From: Streptomyces clavifer
GTDB lineage: Bacteria > Actinomycetota > Actinomycetes > Streptomycetales > Streptomycetaceae
Direction: 5' to 3'
Length of the DNA stretch: 64,000 nt
NCBI GenBank assembly: GCA_014651175.1
Contig: BMWJ01000002.1
Location: 1 to 64,000 of the forward strand
The translations under genes and the position numbers were made by a program. Position 1 is the stretch's first letter. Each line of letters begins with the position of its first letter. The notes below the pieces were generated by a model. It saw only the letters and a list, made by a program, of their open reading frames with translations, ran no database searches and was not told where the DNA came from. Below are positions 25,443-34,600 of this stretch, piece after piece.

Positions 25443-27914
25443 GTGACGACGTCCATCGAAGGCAGGATCGCCGAGGAGCTCGGCGTACGTGAGCGTCAGG
25501 TGAAGGCCGCCGTCGAGCTGCTCGACGGCGGCTCGACCGTGCCGTTCATCGCGCGCTACCGCAAGGAAGCGACCGAGATGCTCGACGACGCGCAGCTGCG
25601 CACGCTCGAGGAACGGCTGCGGTACCTGCGGGAACTGGAGGACCGCCGCAAGGCGGTCCTCGACTCCGTACAGGAGCAGGGCAAGCTCGACGCCGCGCTG
25701 GAGGCGCAGATCCGGGCGGCCGACACGAAGGCGCGTCTGGAGGACATCTACCTGCCCTTCAAGCCGAAACGCCGGACGAAGGCGCAGATCGCGCGCGAGG
25801 CGGGCCTGGAGCCCCTCGCGTCCGGGCTGCTCGACGACCCGTCCAGGGACCCGCTCATCGCGGCGGCCGCGTTCGTCGACGCCGACAAGGGCGTGGCGGA
25901 TCCGGCGGCGGCCCTGGAGGGTGCCCGCTCCATCCTGACCGAGCGCTTCTCGGAGGACGCCGACCTGACCGGCGAGCTGCGCGAGCGCATGTGGTCGCGC
26001 GGGCGGGTCGTGGCGAAGGTCCGCGACGGCAAGGAGGAGGCGGGCGCGAAGTTCGCCGACTACTTCGACTTCGCGGAGCCTTTCACCGCACTGCCCTCGC
26101 ACCGGGTCCTCGCCATGCTCAGGGGCGAGAAGGAGGACGTGCTCGACCTGGTCCTGGAGCCGGAGGAGCCGGACCCGGGGCAGCCGGGCCCGTCGGCGTA
26201 CGAGAACACGATCGCCCGCCGTTTCGGCGTCGCCGACCGCGGCAGGCCGGGCGACAAGTGGCTGGCCGACACGGTGCGCTGGGCCTGGCGGACCCGGATC
26301 CTGGTCCACCTCGGGATCGACATGCGGCTGCGGCTGCGCACGGCGGCGGAGGACGAGGCGGTACGCGTCTTCGCGTCGAACCTGCGCGACCTCCTGCTCG
26401 CCGCACCGGCCGGCACCCGCGCGACGCTGGGACTCGACCCCGGTTTCCGGACCGGTGTGAAGGTCGCCGTGGTGGACGCCACCGGCAAGGTCGTCGCGAC
26501 GGAGGTCATCCATCCGCACGTGCCGGCGAACAAGTGGGACCAGTCCCTGGCCACGCTGGAGCGGCTGGCCAGGGAGCACCGGGTCGATCTGATCGCGATC
26601 GGCAACGGCACGGCGTCGCGCGAGACTGACAAACTCGCCGGCGAACTGTGCGACAGGCACCCGGAGCTGAACCTCACCAAGGTGATGGTGTCGGAGGCCG
26701 GCGCGTCCGTGTACTCGGCGTCGGCCTTCGCCTCGCAGGAACTCCCCGACATGGACGTCTCGTTGCGCGGCGCCGTGTCGATCGCCCGGCGGCTGCAGGA
26801 CCCGCTGGCCGAGCTGGTGAAGATCGACCCGAAGTCGATCGGTGTCGGCCAGTACCAGCACGACCTGTCCGAGGTGAAGCTGTCGCGTTCGCTGGACGCG
26901 GTGGTGGAGGACTGCGTGAACGGTGTCGGTGTCGACGTCAACACCGCCTCGGCGCGGCTGCTCTCACGGGTGTCGGGCATCGGTACCGGGCTCGCCGAGA
27001 ACATCGTGGCGCACCGGGACACCAACGGCCCCTTCCGGTCCCGCAGGGCGTTGAAGGACGTGGCGCGACTGGGACCGAAGGCCTACGAACAGTGCGCGGG
27101 CTTCCTCCGGATCCGGGGCGGCGACGACCCGCTGGACGCGTCGAGCGTGCACCCGGAGGCGTACCCCGTGGTGCGGACGATGGTGAAGCGGACGGGCAAC
27201 GACGTCGCCTCGCTGGTCGGCAACACGGACGTCCTGCGGTCGTTGCGGCCCGACGAGTTCGTGGACGAGAAGTTCGGTCTGCCGACGGTGACCGACATCC
27301 TGAAGGAGCTGGAGAAGCCCGGCCGCGACCCGCGACCCGCCTTCCGGACGGCCACCTTCAAGGAGGGTGTCGAGAAGATCGGCGACCTGGCCTCCGGAAT
27401 GGTGCTGGAGGGCGTCGTGACGAACGTGGCGGCATTCGGCGCGTTCGTGGACATCGGTGTCCACCAGGACGGTCTGGTGCACGTGTCGGCGATGTCCCGG
27501 ACGTTCGTCAAGGATCCGCGCGATGTCGTCAAGCCGGGTGACATCGTCAAGGTGAAGGTCATGGACGTCGACATCCCCCGCAAGCGGATCTCGCTGACGC
27601 TGCGGCTGGACGACGAGGCCGCCGGCGCACAGGGCGGCGGACAGAGTCCTCGGCGCGAGAGGAACGGCCGCGGCGAAGGCGAGCGTCCGCCGCGCCAGCG
27701 GCAGGGCGAGCAGGGCCCGCGCCAGGGACAGGGCGGTCAGGGACAGCGGCAGAACCGGAGCAGCGAGCGTCAGGGCGGCGGCCAGGGCCGCTCGCGCGAC
27801 GGCGGCCAGGGGGCTGCCCCGCGCCCGGCCGCCGCACCGGCCAACAGCGCGATGGCCGACGCGTTGCGGCGCGCGGGAGTGACGGGTTCCGACCGGGGCG
27901 GCCGCAAGCGCTGA
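25443..27914 (+). CDS. tex: Tex family RNA-binding transcription accessory protein
   Basis: An 823-residue Tex protein. In order: the N-terminal helical Tex domain (VPFIARYRKEATEMLDD), a YqgF/RuvX-like RNase H fold (LGLDPGFRTGVKVAVVD, about residue 330), helix-hairpin-helix (RVSGIGTGLAENIVAHRD) and a C-terminal S1 domain (about 650-722). A disordered Arg/Gln/Gly-rich tail of roughly 90 residues extends past S1, longer than in the best-studied homologues. Tex binds nucleic acid and affects transcription. The GTG at 25443 gives the standard N-terminus. Confidence 0.95.
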   Translation: MTTSIEGRIAEELGVRERQVKAAVELLDGGSTVPFIARYRKEATEMLDDAQLRTLEERLRYLRELEDRRKAVLDSVQEQGKLDAALEAQIRAADTKARLEDIYLPFKPKRRTKAQIAREAGLEPLASGLLDDPSRDPLIAAAAFVDADKGVADPAAALEGARSILTERFSEDADLTGELRERMWSRGRVVAKVRDGKEEAGAKFADYFDFAEPFTALPSHRVLAMLRGEKEDVLDLVLEPEEPDPGQPGPSAYENTIARRFGVADRGRPGDKWLADTVRWAWRTRILVHLGIDMRLRLRTAAEDEAVRVFASNLRDLLLAAPAGTRATLGLDPGFRTGVKVAVVDATGKVVATEVIHPHVPANKWDQSLATLERLAREHRVDLIAIGNGTASRETDKLAGELCDRHPELNLTKVMVSEAGASVYSASAFASQELPDMDVSLRGAVSIARRLQDPLAELVKIDPKSIGVGQYQHDLSEVKLSRSLDAVVEDCVNGVGVDVNTASARLLSRVSGIGTGLAENIVAHRDTNGPFRSRRALKDVARLGPKAYEQCAGFLRIRGGDDPLDASSVHPEAYPVVRTMVKRTGNDVASLVGNTDVLRSLRPDEFVDEKFGLPTVTDILKELEKPGRDPRPAFRTATFKEGVEKIGDLASGMVLEGVVTNVAAFGAFVDIGVHQDGLVHVSAMSRTFVKDPRDVVKPGDIVKVKVMDVDIPRKRISLTLRLDDEAAGAQGGGQSPRRERNGRGEGERPPRQRQGEQGPRQGQGGQGQRQNRSSERQGGGQGRSRDGGQGAAPRPAAAPANSAMADALRRAGVTGSDRGGRKR

Positions 27915-27920
27915 GGCGGA

Positions 27921-27959
27921 GGAGCGGGCGGACAGGAGAAGCTCCTGTCCGCCCGCTCC
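27921..27959 (+). terminator. Strong hairpin after tex
   Basis: Perfect 18-bp stem GGAGCGGGCGGACAGGAG / CTCCTGTCCGCCCGCTCC with a 3-nt loop, 6 bp after the stop. Confidence 0.9.
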
Positions 27960-28082
27960 GTGTGTTCCGGCCCGGAGCTGAGGGGTGCGGGTGCGGGGTG
28001 ACAGGACCCGCACGCGGAACAGGTGTTGCGCGAGGCATTGACATGTCCAGGACTCAACGCGACCCTGATGTCCAGTCGGTGA

Positions 28083-28096
28083 TGCAACCGGTTGCA
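28083..28096. promoter_or_regulatory. LacI-type operator 1
   Basis: Perfect 14-bp palindrome TGCAACCGGTTGCA. The same core occurs in operator 2, 287 bp downstream. The central CG step and flanks are typical for LacI/GalR proteins. Confidence 0.8.
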
Positions 28097-28369
28097 TTGC
28101 CGCACACGGATCGCGCACCGCGTACCCCACGAGCCGCACACTCAGCACTCAGCACCCAGCCCTGAGCACGGACACCGCATGAGCCGACCGCGAGCCGCGG
28201 GGCGGGGCCCTACCCCCGCCCTCCTCGCACCCCCACCCAGTCCCCACGGAGAGGACCCCCGATGTCCGGCACCTCACGCTCCCCCACTCCCTCCAACAGC
28301 CCGCCGGCAGCTCGGGCCACCCACCGCACGGCGATACGGTCGTCCACACGGGTCTCCTGACCTGCCTTT

Positions 28370-28389
28370 TCCTGCAACCGGTTGCAGGA
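28370..28389. promoter_or_regulatory. LacI-type operator 2
   Basis: Perfect 20-bp palindrome TCCTGCAACCGGTTGCAGGA, 125 bp upstream of the regulator start and just upstream of its likely promoter. Autoregulation, possibly with looping to operator 1, is inferred. Confidence 0.82.
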
Positions 28390-28513
28390 CCCCGCGAGCC
28401 CGGTGTGATCCACAGCAAAGGCCATAGGGTGGGACCCCTGGGGCAGAGCGTCGGCCTGCGGCCCGCGAGCGACAGTGCGGGCGGCGGCGCGGGGCGGGCG
28501 AGGGGAAGCAACC

Positions 28514-29512
28514 GTGGCCATGACCATCCGTGACGTCGCCCAGGCTGCCGGGGTTCACGTCTCGACCGTCTCCCGGGCCTTCTCGGCCTCGCACCTGGTC
28601 AAGCGGGAGACCCGGGAACGGGTGCTCGCCATCGCCGCGGACCTGGGCTACCGGCCCAACGAGACCGCGCGCGCCCTGACCACGGGGCGCACCCGGAATC
28701 TGGGACTGATCGTCTCCGACATCGCCAACCCCTTCTACCCCCCGCTCATCAAGGCCGCCCAGGCGTACGCCAGGGTCCGCGGCTACCAGGTCTTCGTGGC
28801 CGACACCGACGAGGACGTGGCTGTCGAGGAGGAACTGATCCGGACCCTGGCCCGGCAGGTGGACGGCGTGATCCTGGTCAGCCCCCGGCTGGCCAACGAC
28901 GTCATCGGCCGACTGGGCGGCGAGCTGCCGTTCGTCCTGGTCAACCGGTCCGTGGCAGGGCTGTCCGCCGTCCTGATGGATGTGGCGCACGGAGCAGCGC
29001 TGGCCGTGGAACACCTGGCCGGGCTGGGCCATGAGCATCTGGCCCTGGTCGGCGGGCCGCGCGGCTCGTGGACCAGCGCGCAGATGCGCAGGGCCGCAGG
29101 CCGGGCGGCGGCGGACCAGGGGGTCAGGCTCGACGTGCTCGCCCCCAATCCGCCGACGGAGCACGGCGGGATCGTGGCGGCGCCCGCCGTCCTGGAGACC
29201 GGCGCGACCGGAGTGATCGCCTACAACGACCTGGTCGCCATCGGGCTCATCGAGGGGTTCGACGACCGGGGCGTGCGGATACCCCGGGACCTCAGCGTGA
29301 TCGGCGTGGACGACACCGTGGCCGGCCGGCTGAACCGCCCCCGGCTGACCACCGTCGCCATGCCGACCGCGGCGGCGGGCCGCACGGCGGTCGATCTGCT
29401 CATCCAGACCGTGGAGACGTCGGGCGGCGGTCCGGCCACGGCACAGACCGTGCTGGCGACCTCCCTGGTCGTCCGGGACTCCACAGCCACCCCGGCGCAC
29501 CCTGCCGGCTGA
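28514..29512 (+). CDS. LacI family transcriptional regulator
   Basis: A 332-residue repressor. The N-terminal HTH is TIRDVAQAAGVHVSTVSRAFS with hinge ARALTTGRTRNLGLIVSDI, followed by a periplasmic-binding-protein-like sensor domain (LVNRSVAGL, GHEHLALVGGP, GVIAYNDLVAIGL, DLSVIGVDDT). The GTG at 28514 is well spaced from GAGGGG; an ATG two codons later is also possible. Two operators lie upstream. The next gene is a secreted pectate lyase, so control of pectin use is suggested, although no copy of the operator core precedes that gene. Confidence 0.92.
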   Translation: MAMTIRDVAQAAGVHVSTVSRAFSASHLVKRETRERVLAIAADLGYRPNETARALTTGRTRNLGLIVSDIANPFYPPLIKAAQAYARVRGYQVFVADTDEDVAVEEELIRTLARQVDGVILVSPRLANDVIGRLGGELPFVLVNRSVAGLSAVLMDVAHGAALAVEHLAGLGHEHLALVGGPRGSWTSAQMRRAAGRAAADQGVRLDVLAPNPPTEHGGIVAAPAVLETGATGVIAYNDLVAIGLIEGFDDRGVRIPRDLSVIGVDDTVAGRLNRPRLTTVAMPTAAAGRTAVDLLIQTVETSGGGPATAQTVLATSLVVRDSTATPAHPAG

Positions 29513-29556
29513 TCGTCCGCACCAGCTCCGCACCAGCCGCTTGACCGCGCGAAATG

Positions 29557-29613
29557 GGTGACATACCGTCACCGCGATTCACATACACGAACTCGATTCA
29601 CGATAAGGAATCG
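29557..29613 (+). promoter_or_regulatory. Promoter region of the pectate lyase gene with repeats
   Basis: Contains the inverted repeat GGTGAC-N5-GTCACC (29557-29573), two direct copies of CGATTCAC (29575-29582 and 29594-29601), and the dyad CGATTC-N8-GAATCG (29594-29613). GATAAG lies inside the last dyad and could be part of a -10. The binding factor is unknown. Confidence 0.5.
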
Positions 29614-29702
29614 TTCTCGGGATCGGGGACAGCCTTCACCACCGCACCCATCCACCGACAGGTGCCTGCGGAGGACACCGCAGGCGGTGAAAGGAATACC
29701 TA

Positions 29703-31004
29703 GTGCGCACCAGGAATCAGCACGTCAGAAGGCGTGGCGGCCGTGCGGCCGCCGCGCTCGTCGCCACGGTCTCCGTGATCGCCGCGGGGCTCACCGCTCT
29801 GTTCGCGACCGGTTCGGCGACAGCCGCCCCGGCCACCGGCTCGTACAGCCTGAAGAACGCGGCCAGCGGGCTGTGTCTGGGCGTCCCCGGATCGAGCACC
29901 ACCGCCGGCACCCAGCTCGCCCAGAGCGCCTGCAACGGTGCGGCCGGTCAGACGTGGAAGCTCACCTCCTCGGGGAGTGGCTACACGCTGGCCGCCGCGC
30001 ACAGCTCCCGGTGTGCGGGGGTGAAGGACGCCTCCACCAGCGCGGGCAAGGCGGTCGAGCAGCAGAACTGCAGCGGTGCGGCGACCCAGGTGTGGACGCT
30101 GACCTCGGTCAGCGGCAACACCTACCGGGTCGTCAACAGCAACGGCGGCAAGTGCCTGAACGTCAAGGACAGTTCGACGGCTTCGGGTGCCCTGGTCCAG
30201 CAGAACTCCTGCGACTCGGTGACCAGCAAGAGCTGGACCTTCACCACGGCGGGCACGACCCCCACGGACCCGCCGACCGACCCGACCGACCCGCCCACCG
30301 ACCCGGGCTCCCCGCCGTCCTGGCCGACGGCCAACGGCAGCCAGGGGATCTCGGCGACCATCGAGGTGTCGGGCACGTACGACGGTGGCCTGAAGCGCCT
30401 GTACGGTACCGGTGACCTGGGCAGCGGGGGCCAGGACGAGGACCAGCCCCCGATGATCAAGCTGGCGGACGGCGCCACCCTGCAGAACGTCATCCTCGGC
30501 GCTCCGGCTGCGGACGGCGTGCACTGCGCGGGCACCTGCACCCTCAAGAACGTCTGGTGGGAGGACGTGGGCGAGGACGCGGCGACCTTCCGCGGCGGCT
30601 CCTCCTCGACGGTCCGTACGATCGACGGCGGCGGTGCGAAGCTGGCCGAGGACAAGGTCTTCCAGCACAACGGGGTCGGCACCCTGGTCGTGAAGAACTT
30701 CCAGGTGGACGACTTCGGCAAGCTGGTCCGCTCCTGCGGCAACTGCTCCACGCAGAACGCGCGGCACATCCAGCTGCAGAACATCTGGGCGACCGCCCCC
30801 GGCACGAGCCTGGTCGGCATCAACACCAACTACGGTGACACGGCACGGATCTCGGGCGTCACGATCTACGACGACGGCGACCGTGACATGAAGATCTGCA
30901 CCAAGTACAAGGGCACGACCAGCGGCGAGCCGAGCGAGATCGGGTCGGGTGCGGACGGCACGAACTGCATCTACTCCTCGTCCGACATCCACTACGTCGA
31001 CTGA
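29703..31004 (+). CDS. Secreted pectate lyase (PL3) with ricin-B-type lectin domain
   Basis: A 433-residue exoenzyme. A signal peptide with a basic N-region and hydrophobic core (RAAAALVATVSVIAAGLTAL) ends near ATAAPA. Residues about 47-185 form a beta-trefoil CBM13/ricin-B domain with Q-W repeats (GQTWKLT, TQVWTLT, SKSWTFT). A Thr-Pro-Asp linker follows, and residues about 205-433 form a PL3 pectate lyase (WWEDVGEDAATF, KNFQVDDFGKLVRSCGNC). It cleaves polygalacturonate by calcium-dependent beta-elimination. The GTG start has AAAGGA upstream. Plant polymer degradation fits a soil streptomycete. Confidence 0.94.
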   Translation: MRTRNQHVRRRGGRAAAALVATVSVIAAGLTALFATGSATAAPATGSYSLKNAASGLCLGVPGSSTTAGTQLAQSACNGAAGQTWKLTSSGSGYTLAAAHSSRCAGVKDASTSAGKAVEQQNCSGAATQVWTLTSVSGNTYRVVNSNGGKCLNVKDSSTASGALVQQNSCDSVTSKSWTFTTAGTTPTDPPTDPTDPPTDPGSPPSWPTANGSQGISATIEVSGTYDGGLKRLYGTGDLGSGGQDEDQPPMIKLADGATLQNVILGAPAADGVHCAGTCTLKNVWWEDVGEDAATFRGGSSSTVRTIDGGGAKLAEDKVFQHNGVGTLVVKNFQVDDFGKLVRSCGNCSTQNARHIQLQNIWATAPGTSLVGINTNYGDTARISGVTIYDDGDRDMKICTKYKGTTSGEPSEIGSGADGTNCIYSSSDIHYVD

Positions 31005-31032
31005 CGTCGGTCCACACGGACCACACGCACCG

Positions 31033-31067
31033 GGCCCGTCCTTCCCGCACACCGGGAGGGACGGGCC
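31033..31067. terminator. Bidirectional hairpin between pectate lyase and ABC-F genes
   Basis: Stem of 15 bp with one G-U pair (GGCCCGTCCTTCCCG / CGGGAGGGACGGGCC), 5-nt loop, between two convergent genes. Confidence 0.75.
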
Positions 31068-31075
31068 TCCGTGTT

Positions 31076-32716
31076 TCAGGCGGTCTCGACGACCTTGCCG
31101 CCGGCGACCTCGACCCTGCGGGTCGTGTGGACGGCCTCGAGCATCCGCCGGTCGTGCGTGACCAGCAGCAGGGTCCCGGTGTACGCGTCCAGGGCCCCCT
31201 CGAGCTGCTCGATCGCCGGCAGGTCCAGGTGGTTCGTCGGCTCGTCCAGGACCAACAGGTTGACGCCCCTGCCCTGGAGGAGGGCCAGGCCGGCGCGGGT
31301 GCGTTCGCCCGGGGAGAGCGTCGTGGCCGGCCGCAGCACGTGGTGGGCGCGCAGGCCGAACTTGGCGAGCAGGGTGCGCACCTCGGCCGGTTCGGTGTCG
31401 GGGACGGCGGCGCAGAACGCGTCCAGCAGGCTCTCCGTGCCGTGGAAGAGCGCACGCGCCTGGTCCACCTCGCCGACGACGACGCCCGAGCCGAGCGAGG
31501 CGTGCCCCGAATCGAGCGGCAGCCGGCCCAGCAGGGCGGCGAGCAGGGTGGACTTGCCCGCCCCGTTGGCCCCGGTGATGGCGACGCGGTCCGCCCAGTC
31601 GACCTGCAGGGTGGCGGGGCCGAAGGAGAAGTCGCCTCGGGCCACGACGGCCTCGCGGAGGGTGGCGACGACGGATCCGGAGCGCGGGGCCGAGGCGATC
31701 TCCATCCGCAGCTCCCACTCCTTGCGTGGTTCCTCGACGACGTCGAGGCGCTCGATCATGCGCTGCGTCTGCTTGGCCTTCGCGGCCTGCTTCTCGCTGG
31801 CCTCGCTGCGGAACTTCCGGCCGATCTTGTCGTTGTCGGTGGCCTTGCGGCGGGCGTTCTTGACGCCCTTGTCCATCCAGCCCCGCTGCATCTGTGCGCG
31901 GCCCTCCAGCGCCGTGCGCTTGTCGGCGTACTCCTCGAACTCCTCGCGGGCGTGCGAGCGGGCGCGCTCGCGCTCCTCCAGGTAGGAGGCGTAGCCGCCG
32001 CCGTAGAGGTTGATCTGCTGCTGGGCGAGGTCCAGCTCCAGGACCTTGGTGACCGTGCGCATGAGGAACTCGCGGTCGTGACTGACGACGACGGTGCCGG
32101 CCCGCAGTCCGGAGACGAAGCGTTCGAGGCGCTCCAGCCCGTCGAGGTCCAGGTCGTTGGTGGGCTCGTCGAGCAGGAACACGTCGTAGCGCGACAGCAG
32201 CAGCGAGGCCAGCCCGGCGCGGGCCGCCTGGCCGCCGGAGAGCGCGGTCATGGGGAGGTCGAGGCCGATGGTCAGGCCGAGCTCGGCAGCCACCTCCTCG
32301 GCACGCTCGTCGAGGTCGGCGCCGCCGAGGGCGAGCCAGCGCTCCAGCGTCTCGGAGTACGCGTCGTCCGCACCGGGCGCCCCGTCGACGAGTGCCTGGG
32401 TCGCTGTGTCCATCGCCGTCTGGGCGTCGGCGACGCCGGTGCGGCGGGCGAGGAATTCCCGCACGGACTCGCCCTCGCGGCGCTCGGGCTCCTGCGGGAG
32501 GTGCCCGACGGTGGCGCTGGGCGGGGAGAGCCGCAGCTCACCCTCCTCCGGCCGGTCGAGACCGGCGAGCAGTCGCAGCAGCGACGATTTACCTGCGCCG
32601 TTGGCTCCGACGAGACCGATCACGTCGCCGGGTGCGACGACGAGGTCGAGTCCGGCGAAGAGCGTGCGGTCGCCGTGCCCGGCGGCGAGTTCCTTGGCGA
32701 CGAGAGTGGCAGTCAT
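31076..32716 (-). CDS. ABC-F family ATPase
   Basis: A 546-residue protein with two ATPase domains and no membrane segment. The Walker A motifs are GANGAGKSSLL and GANGAGKSTLL, the signatures LSGGQAARAGL and LSPGERTRAGL, and the Walker B regions FLLDEPTNDLDL and LVLDEPTNHLDL. The interdomain linker (about 255-320) is rich in Arg/Lys/Glu helix. ABC-F proteins act on ribosomes, some giving antibiotic protection; which role applies is undecided. On the minus strand TAGGAT lies ten bases before the ATG, so the leader is very short or absent. Confidence 0.93.
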   Translation of the reverse strand: MTATLVAKELAAGHGDRTLFAGLDLVVAPGDVIGLVGANGAGKSSLLRLLAGLDRPEEGELRLSPPSATVGHLPQEPERREGESVREFLARRTGVADAQTAMDTATQALVDGAPGADDAYSETLERWLALGGADLDERAEEVAAELGLTIGLDLPMTALSGGQAARAGLASLLLSRYDVFLLDEPTNDLDLDGLERLERFVSGLRAGTVVVSHDREFLMRTVTKVLELDLAQQQINLYGGGYASYLEERERARSHAREEFEEYADKRTALEGRAQMQRGWMDKGVKNARRKATDNDKIGRKFRSEASEKQAAKAKQTQRMIERLDVVEEPRKEWELRMEIASAPRSGSVVATLREAVVARGDFSFGPATLQVDWADRVAITGANGAGKSTLLAALLGRLPLDSGHASLGSGVVVGEVDQARALFHGTESLLDAFCAAVPDTEPAEVRTLLAKFGLRAHHVLRPATTLSPGERTRAGLALLQGRGVNLLVLDEPTNHLDLPAIEQLEGALDAYTGTLLLVTHDRRMLEAVHTTRRVEVAGGKVVETA

Positions 32717-32773
32717 CAGGGTGCCGATCCTAACGAATCCGCACGAGTGCCCGCCCCGCCGGACGGCGGCTGC

Positions 32774-32844
32774 GACCGGCACGCTCCCCCGTGGTGCCGG
32801 TCGTCGGGGCGACGGCTGCGGCCCGGCCGGTGGACCGGGCCGCA
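32774..32844 (-). terminator. Two hairpins after the BCCT transporter gene
   Basis: TGCGGCCCGG / CCGGGCCGCA (32817-32844, 8-nt loop) and GACCGGCAC / GTGCCGGTC (32774-32802, 11-nt loop), both perfect, lie directly downstream of the transporter stop and upstream of the ABC-F promoter. Confidence 0.7.
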
Positions 32845-32851
32845 TCGGGGG

Positions 32852-34600
32852 TCAGCCGGGTGGTTCGTTCTTGTGCCGCTGGTCACGGGTGATCTCCGCG
32901 GTACCCGGGCCGATCCGGATCTCGAAGTCCCCGTCGTACTTGGCGTGGCCCTCGATGACAGCGGACTCGACCGCCTCCACACCGAACTCCCTGCGGACGA
33001 TCATCGGGTCCTCCCGCAGGTCCCGCATCAGAGAGACGCACATCCCGATCATCACGAGGGTGAACGGCGCGGCGACCAGGATCGTCAGGTTCTGCAGCCC
33101 CGCCAGCGCGTCGCCCTTGCCGTCACCGATGAGCAGCATGACCGCCGCCACGGCGCCCGTGACGACACCCCAGAAGACGACGACCCACTTGGCGGGTTCG
33201 AGCACCCCCTTCTGGGAGAGCGTGCCCATCACGATCGAGGCGGCGTCGGCGCCGGAGACGAAGAAGATGCCCACCAGGATCATGACCAGGATGCTCATCA
33301 CCGTGGCGATGGGGAACTCCTGGAGCACGCCGAAGAGCTGGGCCTCCGGGGTGTCGCCGACGCCGGTGAGCCGGCCGGCCTCCTCGAGGTTGATCGCCGA
33401 GCCGCCCATCACGGCGAACCAGATCAGGCTGACGGTGCTGGGCACCAGGATCACGCCACCCACGAACTGCCGGATCGTCCGGCCCCGGCTGATCCTGGCG
33501 ATGAACATGCCGACGAAGGGCGTCCAGGAGATCCACCAGGCCCAGTAGAAGACCGTCCAGCTGCCCAGCCAGTCGGCCACCTCGCCCTCGCCGGTCGCCT
33601 CGGTGCGTCCGGCGAGCTGGGCGAGGTCACCGAAGTACGCGGCGATCGAGGTGGGCAGCAGGTCGAGCACGATGATGGTGGGGCCTGCGATGAAGACGAA
33701 GACCACCAGGATCAGCGCGAGCACCATGTTGATGTTCGACAGCCACTGGATGCCCTTCTCCACGCCGGACACGGCGGAGGCGACGAAGGCGACGGTGAGG
33801 ACGGCGATGATCGCCACGAGGAGGCCGGTGCCAGTCTTCTCCATCCAGTTGAGTTCCTGGAAGCCGCTGCCGATCTGGAGGGCTCCGAGCCCCAGGGAGG
33901 CCGCGGAACCGAAGAGGGTCGCGAAGATGGCGAGGATGTCGATGATCCGGCCGGCGGTCCCCCGGGCGTGCCGGGTACCGATGAGCGGCTCGAAGACCGC
34001 GCTGATCGTCTGCCGCCTGCGCCGCCGGTAGGTGCTGTACGCGATGGCGAGCCCGACGACCGCGTAGATCGCCCAGGGGTGCAGCGTCCAGTGGAAGAGG
34101 GTGGTCGCCATCGCGGTCTGCAGCGCCTCGGCCGCGTCCGCGGGCCGGGTTCCGGGGGGCGGGTCGACGAAGTGGGCCAGCGGCTCGCTCACTCCGTAGA
34201 ACATCAGGCCGATTCCCATGCCGGCGCTGAACATCATCGCGACCCACGAGACCGTCCTGAATTCGGGCTCCTCCCCCTCCTGGCCGAGGGAGATCGTCCC
34301 GTAGCGGCTGATCGCGAGCCAGAGGGCGAAGACGACGAACGCGGAGGCGGCCAGCATGAAGGCCCATCCACCGTTGTGGATCAGACCGTTGAGCAACCGG
34401 GTGGAGACGCTCTCCAGCGAGTCGGTGGCCGTGGAGCCCCAGACCACGAAGGCGACGGTGAGGCCCGCCGTGACACCGAAGACCACCCGGTCGGTCGTGG
34501 GGTGCCGTCCATGGTGCGGATCCGCGGGCAGATCGGCCGTGACCGGCAGGTACTCACCCCGCCTGCCCGTTCCCTGCTCGTCGTTTGACACAAATGGCAC
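32852..34600 (-). CDS. BCCT family transporter (betaine/choline/carnitine)
   Basis: A 582-residue membrane protein with twelve predicted helices. The family motifs are MMFSAGMGIGLMFYGVSEPLAHF, HWTLHPWAIYAVVGLAIAY and WAWWISWTPFVGMFIARISRGRTIRQF, the last being the Trp-rich substrate segment of TM8. The N-terminal 40 and C-terminal 70 residues are charged and cytoplasmic, the latter possibly osmosensory. It imports a quaternary amine osmolyte with sodium or protons. The start is a GTG with a poor ribosome site. Confidence 0.95.
   Translation of the reverse strand: MPFVSNDEQGTGRRGEYLPVTADLPADPHHGRHPTTDRVVFGVTAGLTVAFVVWGSTATDSLESVSTRLLNGLIHNGGWAFMLAASAFVVFALWLAISRYGTISLGQEGEEPEFRTVSWVAMMFSAGMGIGLMFYGVSEPLAHFVDPPPGTRPADAAEALQTAMATTLFHWTLHPWAIYAVVGLAIAYSTYRRRRRQTISAVFEPLIGTRHARGTAGRIIDILAIFATLFGSAASLGLGALQIGSGFQELNWMEKTGTGLLVAIIAVLTVAFVASAVSGVEKGIQWLSNINMVLALILVVFVFIAGPTIIVLDLLPTSIAAYFGDLAQLAGRTEATGEGEVADWLGSWTVFYWAWWISWTPFVGMFIARISRGRTIRQFVGGVILVPSTVSLIWFAVMGGSAINLEEAGRLTGVGDTPEAQLFGVLQEFPIATVMSILVMILVGIFFVSGADAASIVMGTLSQKGVLEPAKWVVVFWGVVTGAVAAVMLLIGDGKGDALAGLQNLTILVAAPFTLVMIGMCVSLMRDLREDPMIVRREFGVEAVESAVIEGHAKYDGDFEIRIGPGTAEITRDQRHKNEPPG

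Larger units (their letters stand above)
27960..28513 (+). promoter_or_regulatory. Regulatory region upstream of lacI-type gene
   Basis: About 550 bp containing two LacI-type operators (listed separately), a possible 32-codon ORF at 28262-28360 with GGAGAGGA in front, and TAGGGT at 28425-28430 as a possible -10 for the regulator. No other gene is credible. The arrangement of operator, ribosome site and short ORF looks like the 5' end of a gene whose body is missing. Confidence 0.45.

Noticed and set aside
28262-28360. A 32-codon gene between the LacI operators
   Set aside because: The ribosome site is good, but the Ser/Pro/Arg-rich product and lack of family make a functional protein doubtful; it is mentioned only within the regulatory region.
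30258-30312. Tandem-repeat or CRISPR-like array
   Set aside because: The repeats are codons of the Thr-Pro-Asp linker in the pectate lyase; no spacer-repeat structure exists.
31127-34588. A plus-strand open frame of more than 1150 codons
   Set aside because: It is antisense to the clear ABC-F and BCCT genes; such long spurious frames arise from third-position G+C in Streptomyces, and its protein shows no recognisable domain.
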